64,000 bases of DNA from positions 1 through 64,000 of the forward strand of contig NZ_CP007542.1 in assembly GCF_000478825.2 (NCBI RefSeq), in the 5' to 3' direction. The position numbers and the translations under genes were made by a program. Source of the stretch: Synechocystis sp. PCC 6714 (lineage in GTDB: Bacteria; Cyanobacteriota; Cyanobacteriia; Cyanobacteriales; Microcystaceae). Shown piece by piece: positions 28,278-38,568 of the stretch; positions within the stretch are counted from its first letter, which is position 1; each line of letters starts with the position of its first letter. The notes under the pieces were generated by a model. The model was not told the DNA's origin. It worked only from the letters and a program-made list of their open reading frames with translations, and ran no database searches.

Positions 28278-29669
28278 TTAACCATTGACTGCCTGGAGAA
28301 TAACAGCGCACTCCACATGGGCAGTTTGGGGGAAAAAGTCGCAACCCTGGGCCCAGGTTAGTTGGTAGGAACCCTCAGCACAGAGAAATTTTAAGTCCCG
28401 GGCGAGGGTGGGGGGCTGACAACTGATGTAGGCAATTTTTGCTGGGCGCTGTCGAACAATTTCCCTTAGTACTTCTGGAGTACAACCTCTGCGGGGGGGG
28501 TCGAGGAGCAGAATATCGGGAACCTCTGACAGGGTGGGTAAAAGGGTTTCTACGGTACCGGCTAAAAAGTCCACGTTGGTAATCTGATTGATCTCGGCGT
28601 TGCGTTGTCCTTGGTGCACCGAATCTTGATTGACTTCAATGGCGATCGCCTGACGAACCTGGCGGGCTAGGGGTAAGGCGAAAGTGCCCACACCGGCATA
28701 GGCATCCACCAGGAATTCAGTACCTTGTAGACTTAATGCTTGCTGTAGCCGGGTTAATAGTAACTCCGCCGCCCCACTATTGACTTGGAAAAATGTATTC
28801 GCCCCCAGGCTAAAGCTCAAATCAGCAAACTTTTCCCGACAAATGCCCCGCCCTGCAATGACGATGGTCTCCTCGCCAAAAATGCGGTTGTTGGGTTCCG
28901 GTTGAATATTTAAACAAATACCGCCCAAATCGGGATAGCGCTCCAACCATTCCCCGGCCTGTTCCTCCAAATTTGGTAAACCCTTATGGGCCGAAATCAG
29001 GGTCAGCAACATTTCCCCGGTGCGTTGGCCAATGCGTAGGCTTAGATGGCGTAATTTGCCCTGTTTTTTATCTTCGTCATAGATGGACCAACCCCGATTT
29101 TCAATATCTTTCTTCACCTCTGTCAGCAATAAATTTAGGCGATCATCTTGGACAGGACATTGGTTGATATTGACTAGGCGATGGCTACCTTTGCGGTAAT
29201 AGCCGGCCTGCACCTGTCCTGTTTTAGAGCGGGCCAGGGGATAGGTGGCTTTGTTGCGGTAACCCAAGCTAACGGGGGACTTTAACAAAGGTTCCAAGGG
29301 TAATGCGGTGAAACCACCGATGCGTTCCAGGGCATCAATAATTTGTTGCTGTTTATTTTCTATTTGGAATTGATAATCCAGATGTTGCCACTGACAACCG
29401 CCGCATTTATCCGCCACGATGCAAGCAGGCCGGGTGCGCTGGGGGGAGGGCTCTAAAATTTTGAGCAATTGGGCAATGGCATAATTTTTTTTCACCCGCA
29501 TTAGTCTGACTTCCAGGCGATCGCCGGGGGCAGTGTCGGGCACAAACACCACCCGTCCATCAAAACGGCCAATGCCTTCTCCCCCGTGATTAAGGCCGGT
29601 AATGGTCAGTTCCACTATGGCCCCCTGTTGCCAAAGAAGACTGGTGGCGAAATTATTATCCTGGGTCAT
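28278..29669 (-). CDS. 23S rRNA/tRNA uracil-5-methyltransferase (RlmD/TrmA family)
   Basis: SAM-dependent RNA m5U methyltransferase, 463 residues. Order: N-terminal TRAM domain (about 10-75, GEGIGRFDGRVVFVPDTAPGD), Fe-S cluster cysteines in CIVADKCGGCQW, SAM-binding VDAYAGVGTFALP, then DPPRRGC and the catalytic YISCQPPTLARDL. The exact uridine cannot be told from sequence; the RlmD/RumA position is most common. ATG 29,669 preferred over TTG 29,672. First gene of the operon with pmgA and lipA. Confidence 0.92.
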   Translation of the reverse strand: MTQDNNFATSLLWQQGAIVELTITGLNHGGEGIGRFDGRVVFVPDTAPGDRLEVRLMRVKKNYAIAQLLKILEPSPQRTRPACIVADKCGGCQWQHLDYQFQIENKQQQIIDALERIGGFTALPLEPLLKSPVSLGYRNKATYPLARSKTGQVQAGYYRKGSHRLVNINQCPVQDDRLNLLLTEVKKDIENRGWSIYDEDKKQGKLRHLSLRIGQRTGEMLLTLISAHKGLPNLEEQAGEWLERYPDLGGICLNIQPEPNNRIFGEETIVIAGRGICREKFADLSFSLGANTFFQVNSGAAELLLTRLQQALSLQGTEFLVDAYAGVGTFALPLARQVRQAIAIEVNQDSVHQGQRNAEINQITNVDFLAGTVETLLPTLSEVPDILLLDPPRRGCTPEVLREIVRQRPAKIAYISCQPPTLARDLKFLCAEGSYQLTWAQGCDFFPQTAHVECAVILQAVNG

Positions 29670-29994
29670 CAAAAATTAGTTCCAATACTTGCACAGCCTT
29701 AATCACAGCCATTGTATCTTGACACCAACTCTAAAACGAAATAGCAGGTTTTGTGGCTTTTAGGCACGCTAGACACCATATTAGTGACTATGTACTTTAG
29801 TTTACATAAGCTAGATTTGTTTTGAATTTGTAAAGATTTCTTGCTGATTAGCTGCTTTCAGATCCTAAAACAAAAAATAGAGTTATAGTAGCCCCATGTT
29901 ACTTTTGTTTTCATTAGATCTAATTAAAAGTCTAATTGGCATCTAACTTAACCGGGCAGCTTTATGTATTTTTTTAGCAAAAAGCTAGAAGGTT
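29670..29994. promoter_or_regulatory. AT-rich divergent region before the three-gene cassette
   Basis: No gene is seen in these 325 bases, and base composition turns AT-rich here. A TATAGT hexamer near 29,885-29,890 is a possible -10 for the cassette, without a convincing -35. Short near-repeats of TCTAATT lie around 29,915-29,945. AGAAGG precedes ATG 29,995. Confidence 0.35.
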
Positions 29995-30627
29995 ATGGGT
30001 TTACTAAATATTTTCGGCAAAATTCTAGATCTAGACATAGATGGCATTTTAGAAAGGGAAAATGAATTTCCCGTTGATGCTAGTTCTATTAATAATTCTT
30101 CTCCGCAATCTCACTCTAGACTATACTCAGCAAAAAAAATGGAAATTAAACAAATTGAAGAAAGACTCAATATTTGTATTGAGAAAATCGGTCTAGATGG
30201 AAATCAAAAGCAAATACTACTTAAAAGTATCTATGATTTAATAGTTGAAATTGAAAATGACAATAAATTGTCTATTCTGTATGAATATGAAAAGCATTAT
30301 CTAGAGCTTTTGCAACAGCACAAAGATGAAATAAAATTTGCTAACTCTATTCAAGAAGATCTAAGAAGAGAACGAGCCCAGTTTTTTACTTATGGATTGA
30401 GGGAAGTTTGTGAAACTTTAAAAAACTCTGGAGTTGATGATCAAATAGCATCAACCTGGATTCAAGAATTGGTTCACAGCTACACTAAAAGTCTTGACAT
30501 TAGCTCAGATTTAGCCGCAAATCAAGTAATTGACAAAATTTCAGAATTGAAAGCTGATACCAAAAATGAATTAAGAAGATCAACTCAAAAAAAGATGCCT
30601 AGCCAAAATGACGATCAGCAGTTGTGA
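29995..30627 (+). CDS. Unrecognised coiled-coil protein, cassette gene 1
   Basis: A 210-residue lysine/glutamate-rich protein. Residues 1-19 (MGLLNIFGKILDLDIDGIL) look amphipathic, a polar Ser/Asn linker follows (about 28-42), then long helices with coiled-coil character (about 45-130) and a C-terminal helical part with a strongly basic end. No catalytic motif, signal peptide or membrane span is visible. AGAAGG precedes the ATG. It overlaps gene 2 by 20 bases. Codon use and composition are far more AT-rich than the flanking genes and it lacks HIP1, pointing to transfer. Function unknown. Confidence 0.8.
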   Translation: MGLLNIFGKILDLDIDGILERENEFPVDASSINNSSPQSHSRLYSAKKMEIKQIEERLNICIEKIGLDGNQKQILLKSIYDLIVEIENDNKLSILYEYEKHYLELLQQHKDEIKFANSIQEDLRRERAQFFTYGLREVCETLKNSGVDDQIASTWIQELVHSYTKSLDISSDLAANQVIDKISELKADTKNELRRSTQKKMPSQNDDQQL

Positions 30628-31087
30628 GCCAAATAACTTTCAAGTGATTTTGAACTTGCTTGAAATGATGCGCAAAAAACTCGTTGATGATTTTATCAAC
30701 GAAGAGCCGAACATATATTTACCCTGCTTTAAATATGCAGAAGATCCACAATTAATGATTCTAGCTATTGAAAAATATTTCATCACTTGGCTTGATTCTT
30801 ATTGGATTTTATTGGATGAATACAACTTAAATCCTGAAAACGAAGTCGATATTAGCTCATCTGTTTACCTAGAAATTTTTGTGATAGTTTTGGAGTCATG
30901 GAATCTAAGTCAAACAAGTAAAAAATCCTCTCCACTTTTGTTGGAGATATTGAAAATTAAAATAGACAGTCTATCAGAAATGCTAAAAATTGGAGATAAA
31001 TCAAAAAAATCTTATAATAAATTACAATTGCAATACGAAAAAGACAAAATTTTATTTGAAAAAGAAATTCAAAAATTGAGAGGATAA
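30608..31087 (+). CDS. Unrecognised helical protein, cassette gene 2
   Basis: A 159-residue mostly helical acidic protein. The middle (about 55-75, IEKYFITWLDSYWILLDEYN) is rich in aromatics, and the last 35 residues form a charged Lys/Glu coiled coil. No known motif is recognised. The start overlaps the end of gene 1 by 20 bases and the stop lies one base before gene 3, so all three are translationally coupled. Function unknown. Confidence 0.78.
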   Translation: MTISSCEPNNFQVILNLLEMMRKKLVDDFINEEPNIYLPCFKYAEDPQLMILAIEKYFITWLDSYWILLDEYNLNPENEVDISSSVYLEIFVIVLESWNLSQTSKKSSPLLLEILKIKIDSLSEMLKIGDKSKKSYNKLQLQYEKDKILFEKEIQKLRG

Positions 31088-31088
31088 A

Positions 31089-31844
31089 ATGGGCTTTGCA
31101 TCAAAAATTTTTGGAATGTTTGACAAGATTGATGACATTGTTTATGCACCTATTAAGCTAGCAACAGATTGGGCTAGTGAGCCGCTAAAGCGATGGGAGC
31201 ACCAAAGAGAAATTGAAAAAATAAATATTGATTCAAACAACAAACAGAAAGAAAAAGAAAATGACCTTAATCTTGAGTTAAAAAAACAAGAAGCTGATAC
31301 GAGCTTACGAATAAAGAAAGAGACAGAAATTATAAGGATAATTACTGAAATTGAAGAATGCAGAAAAGACTTTGAATTTAAAAGGATGGAAGCTGTTTCT
31401 GAGGCTATGATGAGACTACAGCGAGAGCTTACTCAGCTTAATGTTGATGCTATTAACATGATTGGTAACATTCAACTTGGCTTAAGAAAGCAAGCTCAAG
31501 ATTTAGTTTATGAAAGAACGTTAAAATACAAGGAACTACAAGATTCTGCGATGCAGGAGGCAATGCGAGATTTGAAACGTATAGAAGAAGAGTTTGGGGA
31601 TAACGAGTTATCAAAGACAATTTTGATCAATGCAGTCGATAAGCGATTAGCAAATATCATTAACACAGCACATAATTTTTTGTTAGAACTTAACTCTGAC
31701 ATCAAATTACTGAATCAAAACATAGATATTCTAACAAGTAGTGGGCAACAGTTTATTGAAAGACATTTATCACAGTTTCATTCTTTAGGATTTTCCAAAG
31801 AAGAAATCAAAAAACTGCGTAGTAGCGATACTGATAATTTTTGA
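31089..31844 (+). CDS. Unrecognised long coiled-coil protein, cassette gene 3
   Basis: A 251-residue protein with an N-terminal amphipathic/aromatic segment (about 1-38, MGFASKIFGMFDKIDDIVYA) followed by an almost continuous charged coiled coil (about 40-210). This shape resembles membrane-sculpting PspA/IM30 proteins, but the sequence is not recognisably theirs, so this is only an architectural analogy. GAGG lies before the ATG, inside the end of gene 2. The next gene is convergent manC. Composition is AT-rich and HIP1-free. Function unknown. Confidence 0.8.
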   Translation: MGFASKIFGMFDKIDDIVYAPIKLATDWASEPLKRWEHQREIEKINIDSNNKQKEKENDLNLELKKQEADTSLRIKKETEIIRIITEIEECRKDFEFKRMEAVSEAMMRLQRELTQLNVDAINMIGNIQLGLRKQAQDLVYERTLKYKELQDSAMQEAMRDLKRIEEEFGDNELSKTILINAVDKRLANIINTAHNFLLELNSDIKLLNQNIDILTSSGQQFIERHLSQFHSLGFSKEEIKKLRSSDTDNF

Positions 31845-31904
31845 TTTATTGATAGGAGCTAAGTGAGATTTTTCATAAAATCAATATTTTAACGGTTTTT
31901 TGTT

Positions 31905-32975
31905 CTACAATAAATTTTCGTACTCCAGTTGGGATTGTAATTGTTTGAGCAAAGCTTTGATGTCTTGGGTATGATCTTTGGGTACTACCAGGGTGACATT
32001 GCCCTCCCGCACAATCACCACATCTTTTAGACCAATGGTGGCAATCACCTGGTCATCATCACTGGCGTAAACAATACAGCCTTGGCTGGCCAAACTGACA
32101 TGGTTAGCCAGATCCACGTTAGTTTCTGCGTCGGGAAAAAGTCGCTCCAACGCATTCCAATCTCCCAAGTCATCCCAACCAAAATTGGCGGGCAAAACAT
32201 AGGCTAATTGGGTTTTTTCCATTAACACATAGTCAATACTTTTCTTTTCCAGTTCTTGATAACCGGCTGCACCTTTGGTTTTCAACGTAGTTAGCAATTG
32301 GGGGGCATAGTTAGCGAACTCCCCTAGTACCACCCCGGCGCGGAAAATAAACATGCCACTATTCCAACTAAACTTGCCGCTCTCCAGAAAGGTTTGGGCC
32401 GTAGCTCGGTCAGGCTTTTCGGTAAAACGGGTCACTTGATACACCGGTAAACCTCCCATTTCTCCCTGTAATGCGCCCTGCTCTATGTAGCCATAGCCGG
32501 TAGCCGGGCCTTGGGGTTTAATACCGAGGGTGACAATGGCCTCCTTTTCCTGGGCAAAGGCGATCGCCGTTCTTAGGGTTTGTTCGTAGGCGGCTTGATT
32601 CCCAATCCAGTGATCTGCGGGGAAAAAACCGATGACGGCATCTTCCCCATAGCGTTGGGCAATTTCCAAGCTAGCCCAGGCCACGGCGGGGGCCGTATCT
32701 TTCCCTTCCGGTTCCACCAGGCAATTTTCCTTGGGCAATGACGGCAATTGCTCGAAAACACCCTGTGCAATGGGGGCCGCCGTGATCACCCACAAATTTT
32801 CCCAACCCCCAGCTAGGGCAAGCAATCTTTGGGCTGTGGCCTGCAATAGACTAACCCCGGAACCATCCAGAGACAAAAACTGTTTGGGCCGTTGCTTACG
32901 GCTGAGGGGCCAAAACCTTTCTCCCTTACCACCGGCAAGAATGACGGGAATGAAAACGGGGGATGATTTGGTCAT
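31905..32975 (-). CDS. manC: Mannose-1-phosphate guanylyltransferase
   Basis: Makes GDP-mannose from GTP and mannose-1-phosphate for polysaccharide and glycan synthesis. The 356-residue monofunctional form has the nucleotidyltransferase signature LAGGKGERFWPLSR near residue 12 followed by RPKQFLSL, the FFPADHWIG block, and FTEKPD. There is no C-terminal isomerase domain. ATG 32,975 is preferred over TTG 32,984. Single gene, converging with the coiled-coil cassette. Confidence 0.92.
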   Translation of the reverse strand: MTKSSPVFIPVILAGGKGERFWPLSRKQRPKQFLSLDGSGVSLLQATAQRLLALAGGWENLWVITAAPIAQGVFEQLPSLPKENCLVEPEGKDTAPAVAWASLEIAQRYGEDAVIGFFPADHWIGNQAAYEQTLRTAIAFAQEKEAIVTLGIKPQGPATGYGYIEQGALQGEMGGLPVYQVTRFTEKPDRATAQTFLESGKFSWNSGMFIFRAGVVLGEFANYAPQLLTTLKTKGAAGYQELEKKSIDYVLMEKTQLAYVLPANFGWDDLGDWNALERLFPDAETNVDLANHVSLASQGCIVYASDDDQVIATIGLKDVVIVREGNVTLVVPKDHTQDIKALLKQLQSQLEYENLL

Positions 32976-33050
32976 AGTAAGCAAAATTAGCTAGCCGGGC
33001 ATTTTCAACGCCTAGGATACAATGGCGGGTATCCCCCTAGGCTGGAATGG

Positions 33051-34346
33051 CTAAGATTCGGAGGATTGCGGCGTTAGGTTACGGGCCGGGTCCCCCAACA
33101 AAACTTTATCCATGGGGCCAGCATTTAAAGTTTCCGGTAACACCTGCCAGTGTTCGGCAATTTGTTGCAACAGCCGATCCTGCTCCACTCGCAAACGGTC
33201 GAAGTTAGGGCCATTGTTGATAATGGTAAACCAGACGATGCCCCGCTCTTGGGTGGGAATGATACCCGCTAGGGCACTAACTGTGTTTAAAGTGCCGGTT
33301 TTCACCGTTAATCCCTGGGGCATACTGCGCCACTCCAATGTCCCCCGGCGATCGCGCCCCATGACGGGAAAAATATCGTCAATGCCTAGGCCATGGGGTT
33401 GTAGTTGCTGCGCTAAAACTTGATACATTTTGGTAACCGCCCGGGGGGAAAGACGGTTATCTACCCCGAGACCAGATCCGTTTTGCAGTTGAATTTCCGC
33501 CGCTGGAATCACCCCCAAGCGGGAGGTGGTTTGGGCCACGATCGCCGCTCCGCCCATGGCCTGGGCTAACATCTCAGCCATATCATTATTGCTGTAGATA
33601 TTCATTTGTTTGAGCAGGGCCGCCAGGGGTAGGGATTGATGCTCTAGTAGCGGTTCTAGGTTGGGGGGTAAAACGGCCTGGGCCTTGACTGCGCCGGCAA
33701 TTTTTACGGCGGGTCGGGGAGTATCCGGGGGTAAATCCCTAAAGGCTTTGTCTACCATTGCCGACCATTGACTTGCATCCACCGCCTGTGTGAATAGGGC
33801 TCCGGCGATGGCGGGGTCAGCTTTAAAATTCATGGCAAAATTCCCCACCACTACTAAATCTCCGGTTACTTCCCGGATGCCCAGTCGATTGAGGGCATTA
33901 CCAACGGCGATCGCCTCTTCCCAGACAAAGAGGGGATCATTATCCCCAGCGATAAATAAATTACCCTGTAAAACCCCGTTGCGGATGGGTCCATCGGTAT
34001 AAAAACGGGTGATAAAACGATGGTTGGGCTCCCATTTATCTAACGCCGCCACACTGGTGGCAATTTTGGTTAGAGAAGCGGCGGGAAAAGCACTCTCTCC
34101 CTGGTTGTAGCCTAAATAGGCCCATTCCGACTGTAACCAAATACCCTGGCGCTGGCGCTCATAACCCAAAGATTCCAGGCGATCGAGGTAATTGTCAATA
34201 ATTTTGTCGATGGTGGGATCCCCTTGGGTCGGCACCGCGAAAACTTTAGCTTCTTGCCAAGCCACTTCCTGACCCACTAAGGGTTCCCCAGTGCCCCCCC
34301 AGTTGAGTAGAGCTAAAATCGTAACACCAAAGATTTTTACCATCAT
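33051..34346 (-). CDS. D-alanyl-D-alanine carboxypeptidase, PBP4/S13 type
   Basis: Periplasmic penicillin-binding protein that trims or opens peptidoglycan peptides. A signal peptide fills about residues 1-20. Active-site boxes are SLTK (in PAASLTKIATS), SNN (in YSNNDMAEML) and KTG (in VKTGTLNTVSALAG). The S13-type inserted region between first and second boxes is present. About 431 residues from ATG 34,346; a TTG two codons earlier is possible. It precedes manC on the same strand by about 75 bases. Confidence 0.9.
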   Translation of the reverse strand: MMVKIFGVTILALLNWGGTGEPLVGQEVAWQEAKVFAVPTQGDPTIDKIIDNYLDRLESLGYERQRQGIWLQSEWAYLGYNQGESAFPAASLTKIATSVAALDKWEPNHRFITRFYTDGPIRNGVLQGNLFIAGDNDPLFVWEEAIAVGNALNRLGIREVTGDLVVVGNFAMNFKADPAIAGALFTQAVDASQWSAMVDKAFRDLPPDTPRPAVKIAGAVKAQAVLPPNLEPLLEHQSLPLAALLKQMNIYSNNDMAEMLAQAMGGAAIVAQTTSRLGVIPAAEIQLQNGSGLGVDNRLSPRAVTKMYQVLAQQLQPHGLGIDDIFPVMGRDRRGTLEWRSMPQGLTVKTGTLNTVSALAGIIPTQERGIVWFTIINNGPNFDRLRVEQDRLLQQIAEHWQVLPETLNAGPMDKVLLGDPARNLTPQSSES

Positions 34347-34370
34347 TAGCAAGGTTAAGGATGGAATAGG

Positions 34371-35141
34371 TTACCAAGGCAACACGGTACCATCCCAGCT
34401 ATAGAAAGTGCCAGTATCTTCCGGCTTGACCTGTAATAAAACTGCCATTAATTGTTGAACGGTGCGTTCCACTGTGAACAACTTTTCCGGAGGAACATTT
34501 TTTTGAAATGGCTGGGACAAGGGGGTATTCGTGGTACCGGGATGGAGCAAAATTACCGCACACTGGGGGGCGACCCGACGGTATTCAATGGCCGTATTTT
34601 TCATTAACATATTCAACGCTGTTTTAGAGGATCGATAACCATACCATCCCCCCAATTGATTATCACCAATGCTCCCCACTTTAGCGGAAATGGTGGCAAA
34701 AACACTGGGGGAAGAATGGCGGAAATGGGACAAAAAATGTTTAGCTAACAATACTGGACCAATGCTATTAACGGCGAAATATTGCTGTAATTGTGATGGC
34801 CGTAAATGTCGCAAACTTTTTTCCGGTGGGGTGCCATCAATGTGGAGAATGCCCACACAATTAATTAGCCAATTAACTTCGGTTTTGCCCAATTGCTGAC
34901 TGAATTGCTCAATCTGACTTTCTTCGGTAATATCCAACGGCGCTAGGGTTAAACGATCTGGATTTTCCCTTGCTAAATCTTCCAACTCGGCGATCGCCTG
35001 ACGGTAGGTGGCCCAAATTTTGACAGGGAAGGGTATTTGTTCTAAAAAGTAGCGGACAAAACCTAAACCAATGCCCCCCGATGCCCCGATAATCACCACC
35101 GTTTGCGGGTTATTTTTCTCCTGTAAATCACGGTTCGCCAT
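34371..35141 (-). CDS. Short-chain dehydrogenase/reductase
   Basis: A 256-residue NAD(P)-dependent oxidoreductase with the Rossmann motif GASGGIG near residue 19, an NCVG motif, catalytic Ser region ISAKVGS and YxxxK as YRSSK near 175. It resembles the C-factor-like SDR subgroup. The substrate is unknown. It is followed on the same strand by the PBP4-type gene after about 24 bases. Confidence 0.87.
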   Translation of the reverse strand: MANRDLQEKNNPQTVVIIGASGGIGLGFVRYFLEQIPFPVKIWATYRQAIAELEDLARENPDRLTLAPLDITEESQIEQFSQQLGKTEVNWLINCVGILHIDGTPPEKSLRHLRPSQLQQYFAVNSIGPVLLAKHFLSHFRHSSPSVFATISAKVGSIGDNQLGGWYGYRSSKTALNMLMKNTAIEYRRVAPQCAVILLHPGTTNTPLSQPFQKNVPPEKLFTVERTVQQLMAVLLQVKPEDTGTFYSWDGTVLPW

Positions 35142-35257
35142 ATATTCTACCCATCAAACTTTAGTGTTGAAACTACTATTCATAATATTAAGGTTTATTC
35201 TTTGAAAGAATGAAAAACTAGCTTTATTCGAGAATATCTAACCTACTTAACCACTAA

Positions 35258-37102
35258 TTAAGGATTGAGAGCATGGAGAAAGAATGGCAAGCGAGCATAA
35301 ATTCCTTGGGGGTCATTAAACTGTGACAATTGCTCCAATTCCCGTTCTAGCTGTTGCCAATGGGTTTGCAAAAACGGAGGTAATGCTAGGGAGTTGACAT
35401 CGTCTCCCTGGGCTAAACTCTGGCCTAAATTACTAAACAGAAGGGAGTTCAGTCCCCTAGGGGTGGGGTATTCTTGCACTTGCCATTGCTTGCCCAGCTC
35501 TGCCTTGGTTGCCGCCATGGTCACAGCCGTTTCTAATCCCCCCAATTGATCTACCAAGCCAACTTTTTGTGCTTCCAACCCTGTCCACACCCTTCCTTGG
35601 GCCACTGAATCCAAAGCGGCAGGGGTTAAATTACGGGCACTGCCAACCTTATCTAAAAAGACAGCGTAAACCTGGTCCACCGCCCTTTGGAAAATGGCTA
35701 ACTCCAACTCCGTTTTAGGTTTCACACTGGAACCAACATTGGCCAATTGACCGGTGGTCACTTCATCCCAATTTAATCCTAGGCGATCGCCAAGATTTTC
35801 CACGTTAAAAAGAATGCTAAAAACCCCAATGGAACCGGTGATGGTGTTGGGTTGGGCAACAATTTTTTCCCCAGCGGTGGCAATCCAATAACCACCGGAG
35901 GCCGCCACATTACCCATGGAAATAATCACTGGTTTCTGGGCTTGTAAAAGTTCCACTTCCCGCCAGATAATATCCGCCGCACTGGCACTACCACCGGGAC
36001 TATTAATCCTTAGCACCACAGCTTTAATATCGTCATCTTGGCGAATGGTTTGTAGGATTTCCCCATAGCGATCGCCACCAACACTTTCCCAGGTGCCCCT
36101 ACCGTTGACAATGGAACCCTCTAGGTAAACAAGGGCTATTTTAGACTTGGATACTTGATACTGTTTTTTTTCTTTCTCCGTTTGTAAACGATGGTATTCA
36201 GTTAAGCTAATTTTTTTAAAATCTTTGTCATTGCCAGCCCCCATTTGATTGGCTTCATTGACCCAAACCCCCGCTTGTTTTAACTCTGCTAAAACCTGGT
36301 CCCAATAGGCCAGTTTGTCCACCAGTTTTTCTCTGAGGGCGGCATCAGCAAATAGGATACCCTGGTCATTGGCGATCGCCTGGAGTTGGGAAACAGTTAA
36401 CTGACGATTTTCGGCTACGGTATCGAGATAAATTTGCCAAATTTGGTCTAACAATTGCTGTTGTTGTTGGCGGTTTTCCGGGCTGAGATTTTCCCTGGTA
36501 TAGGCTTCCACTGCTCCTTTATAACTACCCACCCGGAGAACTTGCACCCCAATGCCCGCTTTGGCTAGGGCTCCGGTGAAGAAGATGGGCTGGGCTCCCA
36601 AGCCGTTAATTTCCAATCCCCCCATGGGATTAACTAAAATGGAGTCGGCGGTGGAAGCTAAATAGTAACCTGGCTCACTATAGTTGAGACCATAGGCAAC
36701 AATCTTTTTGCCCGATTGCTTAAACTTGGCTAGGGCCTGTTGCACTTCGCTTAAATTACCGTAACCTTCTACTTGACTGCCACGGCGACCATCAATAAAT
36801 ATAGCCACAATGCGGTCATCTTCCGCTGCTTTTTCAATGGCATTAACCACCGTTCGTAGGGGAACTACTTCCTGTTGATTCCCCAGTAAACTTTGCCGCA
36901 GATTAATGGTGGGGCTAGTGTCCCGGATGGGAGTTGCTAGATCCAAAACCAGAGCCGTTTTTTCCTCCAACACCGGGTCTGCTTCCGTAGAAACTAGTAT
37001 GAAGAGTAGCACCAGACCGCTGGCCCCCAGGCTTAGCAAAACCACAATGGCTACCAATGTTCCCAGGAAACTGGCCGCCATCTGTTGGAAAAACTTTTTC
37101 AT
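35258..37102 (-). CDS. sppA: Signal peptide peptidase SppA, 67K type
   Basis: Membrane serine protease that degrades cleaved signal peptides; in cyanobacteria it has been linked to phycobilisome turnover and light acclimation. The 614 residues are the tandem-domain form, with one N-terminal transmembrane helix (about 10-38). The catalytic lysine lies in [17 protein letters not shown] near 199 and the nucleophile serine in [10 protein letters not shown] near 400. Its start overlaps the end of ycf51 by four bases (ATGA), so the two are translationally coupled. Confidence 0.95.
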   Translation of the reverse strand: MKKFFQQMAASFLGTLVAIVVLLSLGASGLVLLFILVSTEADPVLEEKTALVLDLATPIRDTSPTINLRQSLLGNQQEVVPLRTVVNAIEKAAEDDRIVAIFIDGRRGSQVEGYGNLSEVQQALAKFKQSGKKIVAYGLNYSEPGYYLASTADSILVNPMGGLEINGLGAQPIFFTGALAKAGIGVQVLRVGSYKGAVEAYTRENLSPENRQQQQQLLDQIWQIYLDTVAENRQLTVSQLQAIANDQGILFADAALREKLVDKLAYWDQVLAELKQAGVWVNEANQMGAGNDKDFKKISLTEYHRLQTEKEKKQYQVSKSKIALVYLEGSIVNGRGTWESVGGDRYGEILQTIRQDDDIKAVVLRINSPGGSASAADIIWREVELLQAQKPVIISMGNVAASGGYWIATAGEKIVAQPNTITGSIGVFSILFNVENLGDRLGLNWDEVTTGQLANVGSSVKPKTELELAIFQRAVDQVYAVFLDKVGSARNLTPAALDSVAQGRVWTGLEAQKVGLVDQLGGLETAVTMAATKAELGKQWQVQEYPTPRGLNSLLFSNLGQSLAQGDDVNSLALPPFLQTHWQQLERELEQLSQFNDPQGIYARLPFFLHALNP

Positions 37103-37611
37103 GCTTGCTGGTTGCGTTCTAATTCCTGTAGAGCTTTACGGTCTAGTTTGATCTCAATTTGGTCGTTTTCCTTGGTGCCCAGGGCTCGGTAGGCAGACCC
37201 TAGATAGAGAGGTTTGGTTAGGCCTGGTTGGGGATGGATCAAAGTCCTAGCCCGTATAATCATTTGCTCGTTGCCATCGGTGGAAATGCGGCCTAGGGAA
37301 AAATAATTATTGGCGGCCTGCTTGAGGGTAGCCTCCACCGCTGTGGGGGATATGGTCACCGGGACACTAATTACGATCTGATTGGCCCCATTGTCGTACA
37401 CTCGGTTGAACCGCACTGATCCCTCCACCGCTGGGCGGTCGAACATGCCCAATCCCAGGCCAAAAATGCCGACGGTCAGCACTGTCATAAAACTCGTAAT
37501 CCCCACCAGGCGAAAGCGGAATCCCCAACGGAAAATAAACGCCACCACCATGAAGATGAAACTGGCGATTGTTACGTAGGCAGACCAACGGAGATAAATG
37601 GTAACGTCCAT
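37099..37611 (-). CDS. ycf51: Ycf51 (DUF2518) membrane protein
   Basis: A 170-residue cyanobacterial/plastid protein with two N-terminal transmembrane helices (about 10-30 and 35-56) and a soluble C-terminal domain. Function is not known in the family. It is upstream of and overlaps sppA, the same pairing I remember in PCC 6803. Confidence 0.9.
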   Translation of the reverse strand: MDVTIYLRWSAYVTIASFIFMVVAFIFRWGFRFRLVGITSFMTVLTVGIFGLGLGMFDRPAVEGSVRFNRVYDNGANQIVISVPVTISPTAVEATLKQAANNYFSLGRISTDGNEQMIIRARTLIHPQPGLTKPLYLGSAYRALGTKENDQIEIKLDRKALQELERNQQA

Positions 37612-37649
37612 AGGTAGGGAGAGAATTACGTCAACAAATCTAACAGAAA

Positions 37650-38435
37650 ATGCAGTTAGTTAACCTTCATCCCCCCGATCGCCGACGGCCAAGCTTGCTT
37701 TATTTGCCGGGGTTGGATGGTACGGGAAAATTATTTTATCGGCAACGGCCGGGGTTGGCCCATTACTTTAACCTGCTAGCCCTGCGTTTAACTCCGGGGC
37801 CTCTCCCTGACGATTGGTCGGCGATCGCCAGCGTCCTGCACCAATTAATTCAACAACAATGGGAATTAACCCGGCCCCTCTACCTCTGTGGGGAATCGTT
37901 TGGGGGTTGCCTAGCTTTGGTCTATAGCTGTTTATATCCCCAGGAGGTGGCCAAATTAATTCTGGTTAACCCCGCCACCGCCTTTGATCGTCGCCCTTGG
38001 TTACAGTGGGGCATTCCCTTACATCAATGGTTGCCTAACCCATTGCAAACGGTGACTACCCTCACGGGCCTACCCTTTTTAGCCGCCGTAGAACGGTTAC
38101 AGCCCCAGGACCGCCGTCAATTGCTCAATGCCATGCGATCCATTCCCCCGGCGATCGTGGCCCAAAGACTGACCCTACTGCAAAATTTCAACCACCAGGG
38201 ATTAGATCTCGGTACAATCAGCGCCCCCAGTTTAATTTTGGCCAGTCAACGGGATTTATTGCTCCCCTCCGTGGAAGAAGCCCATAAGTTGCAGGCCCAT
38301 TTGCCCAAGGCCATGGTGAAAATATTGCCCCACAGCGGCCACGCCTGTTTGCTAGAAAAAGAGTTATCCCTGCAGAGAATTTTGCAAACGGCCCAATGGT
38401 TGCCGGAGCTAATTTTGCTTAACAAAAATTCATGA
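37650..38435 (+). CDS. Alpha/beta hydrolase
   Basis: A 261-residue hydrolase with an oxyanion-side block [11 protein letters not shown] near 17-27 and nucleophile elbow GESFGG near 97; an acid in SQRDLLLPS and a histidine in [11 protein letters not shown] complete the triad. No signal peptide is visible. It lies upstream of hemA on the same strand. Substrate unknown. Confidence 0.85.
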   Translation: MQLVNLHPPDRRRPSLLYLPGLDGTGKLFYRQRPGLAHYFNLLALRLTPGPLPDDWSAIASVLHQLIQQQWELTRPLYLCGESFGGCLALVYSCLYPQEVAKLILVNPATAFDRRPWLQWGIPLHQWLPNPLQTVTTLTGLPFLAAVERLQPQDRRQLLNAMRSIPPAIVAQRLTLLQNFNHQGLDLGTISAPSLILASQRDLLLPSVEEAHKLQAHLPKAMVKILPHSGHACLLEKELSLQRILQTAQWLPELILLNKNS

Positions 38436-38568
38436 GCCCTGGTGGGATGGACCCTTGATTGTGGTCTGCCATTCGGACTACATTGCAAAGATTAGAGAAA
38501 CTTGTTTAACAAAAAACGTCGTAATTTCTGCGACCACCACCCTATCAAAGAATCCTTTAGGAGAACCC

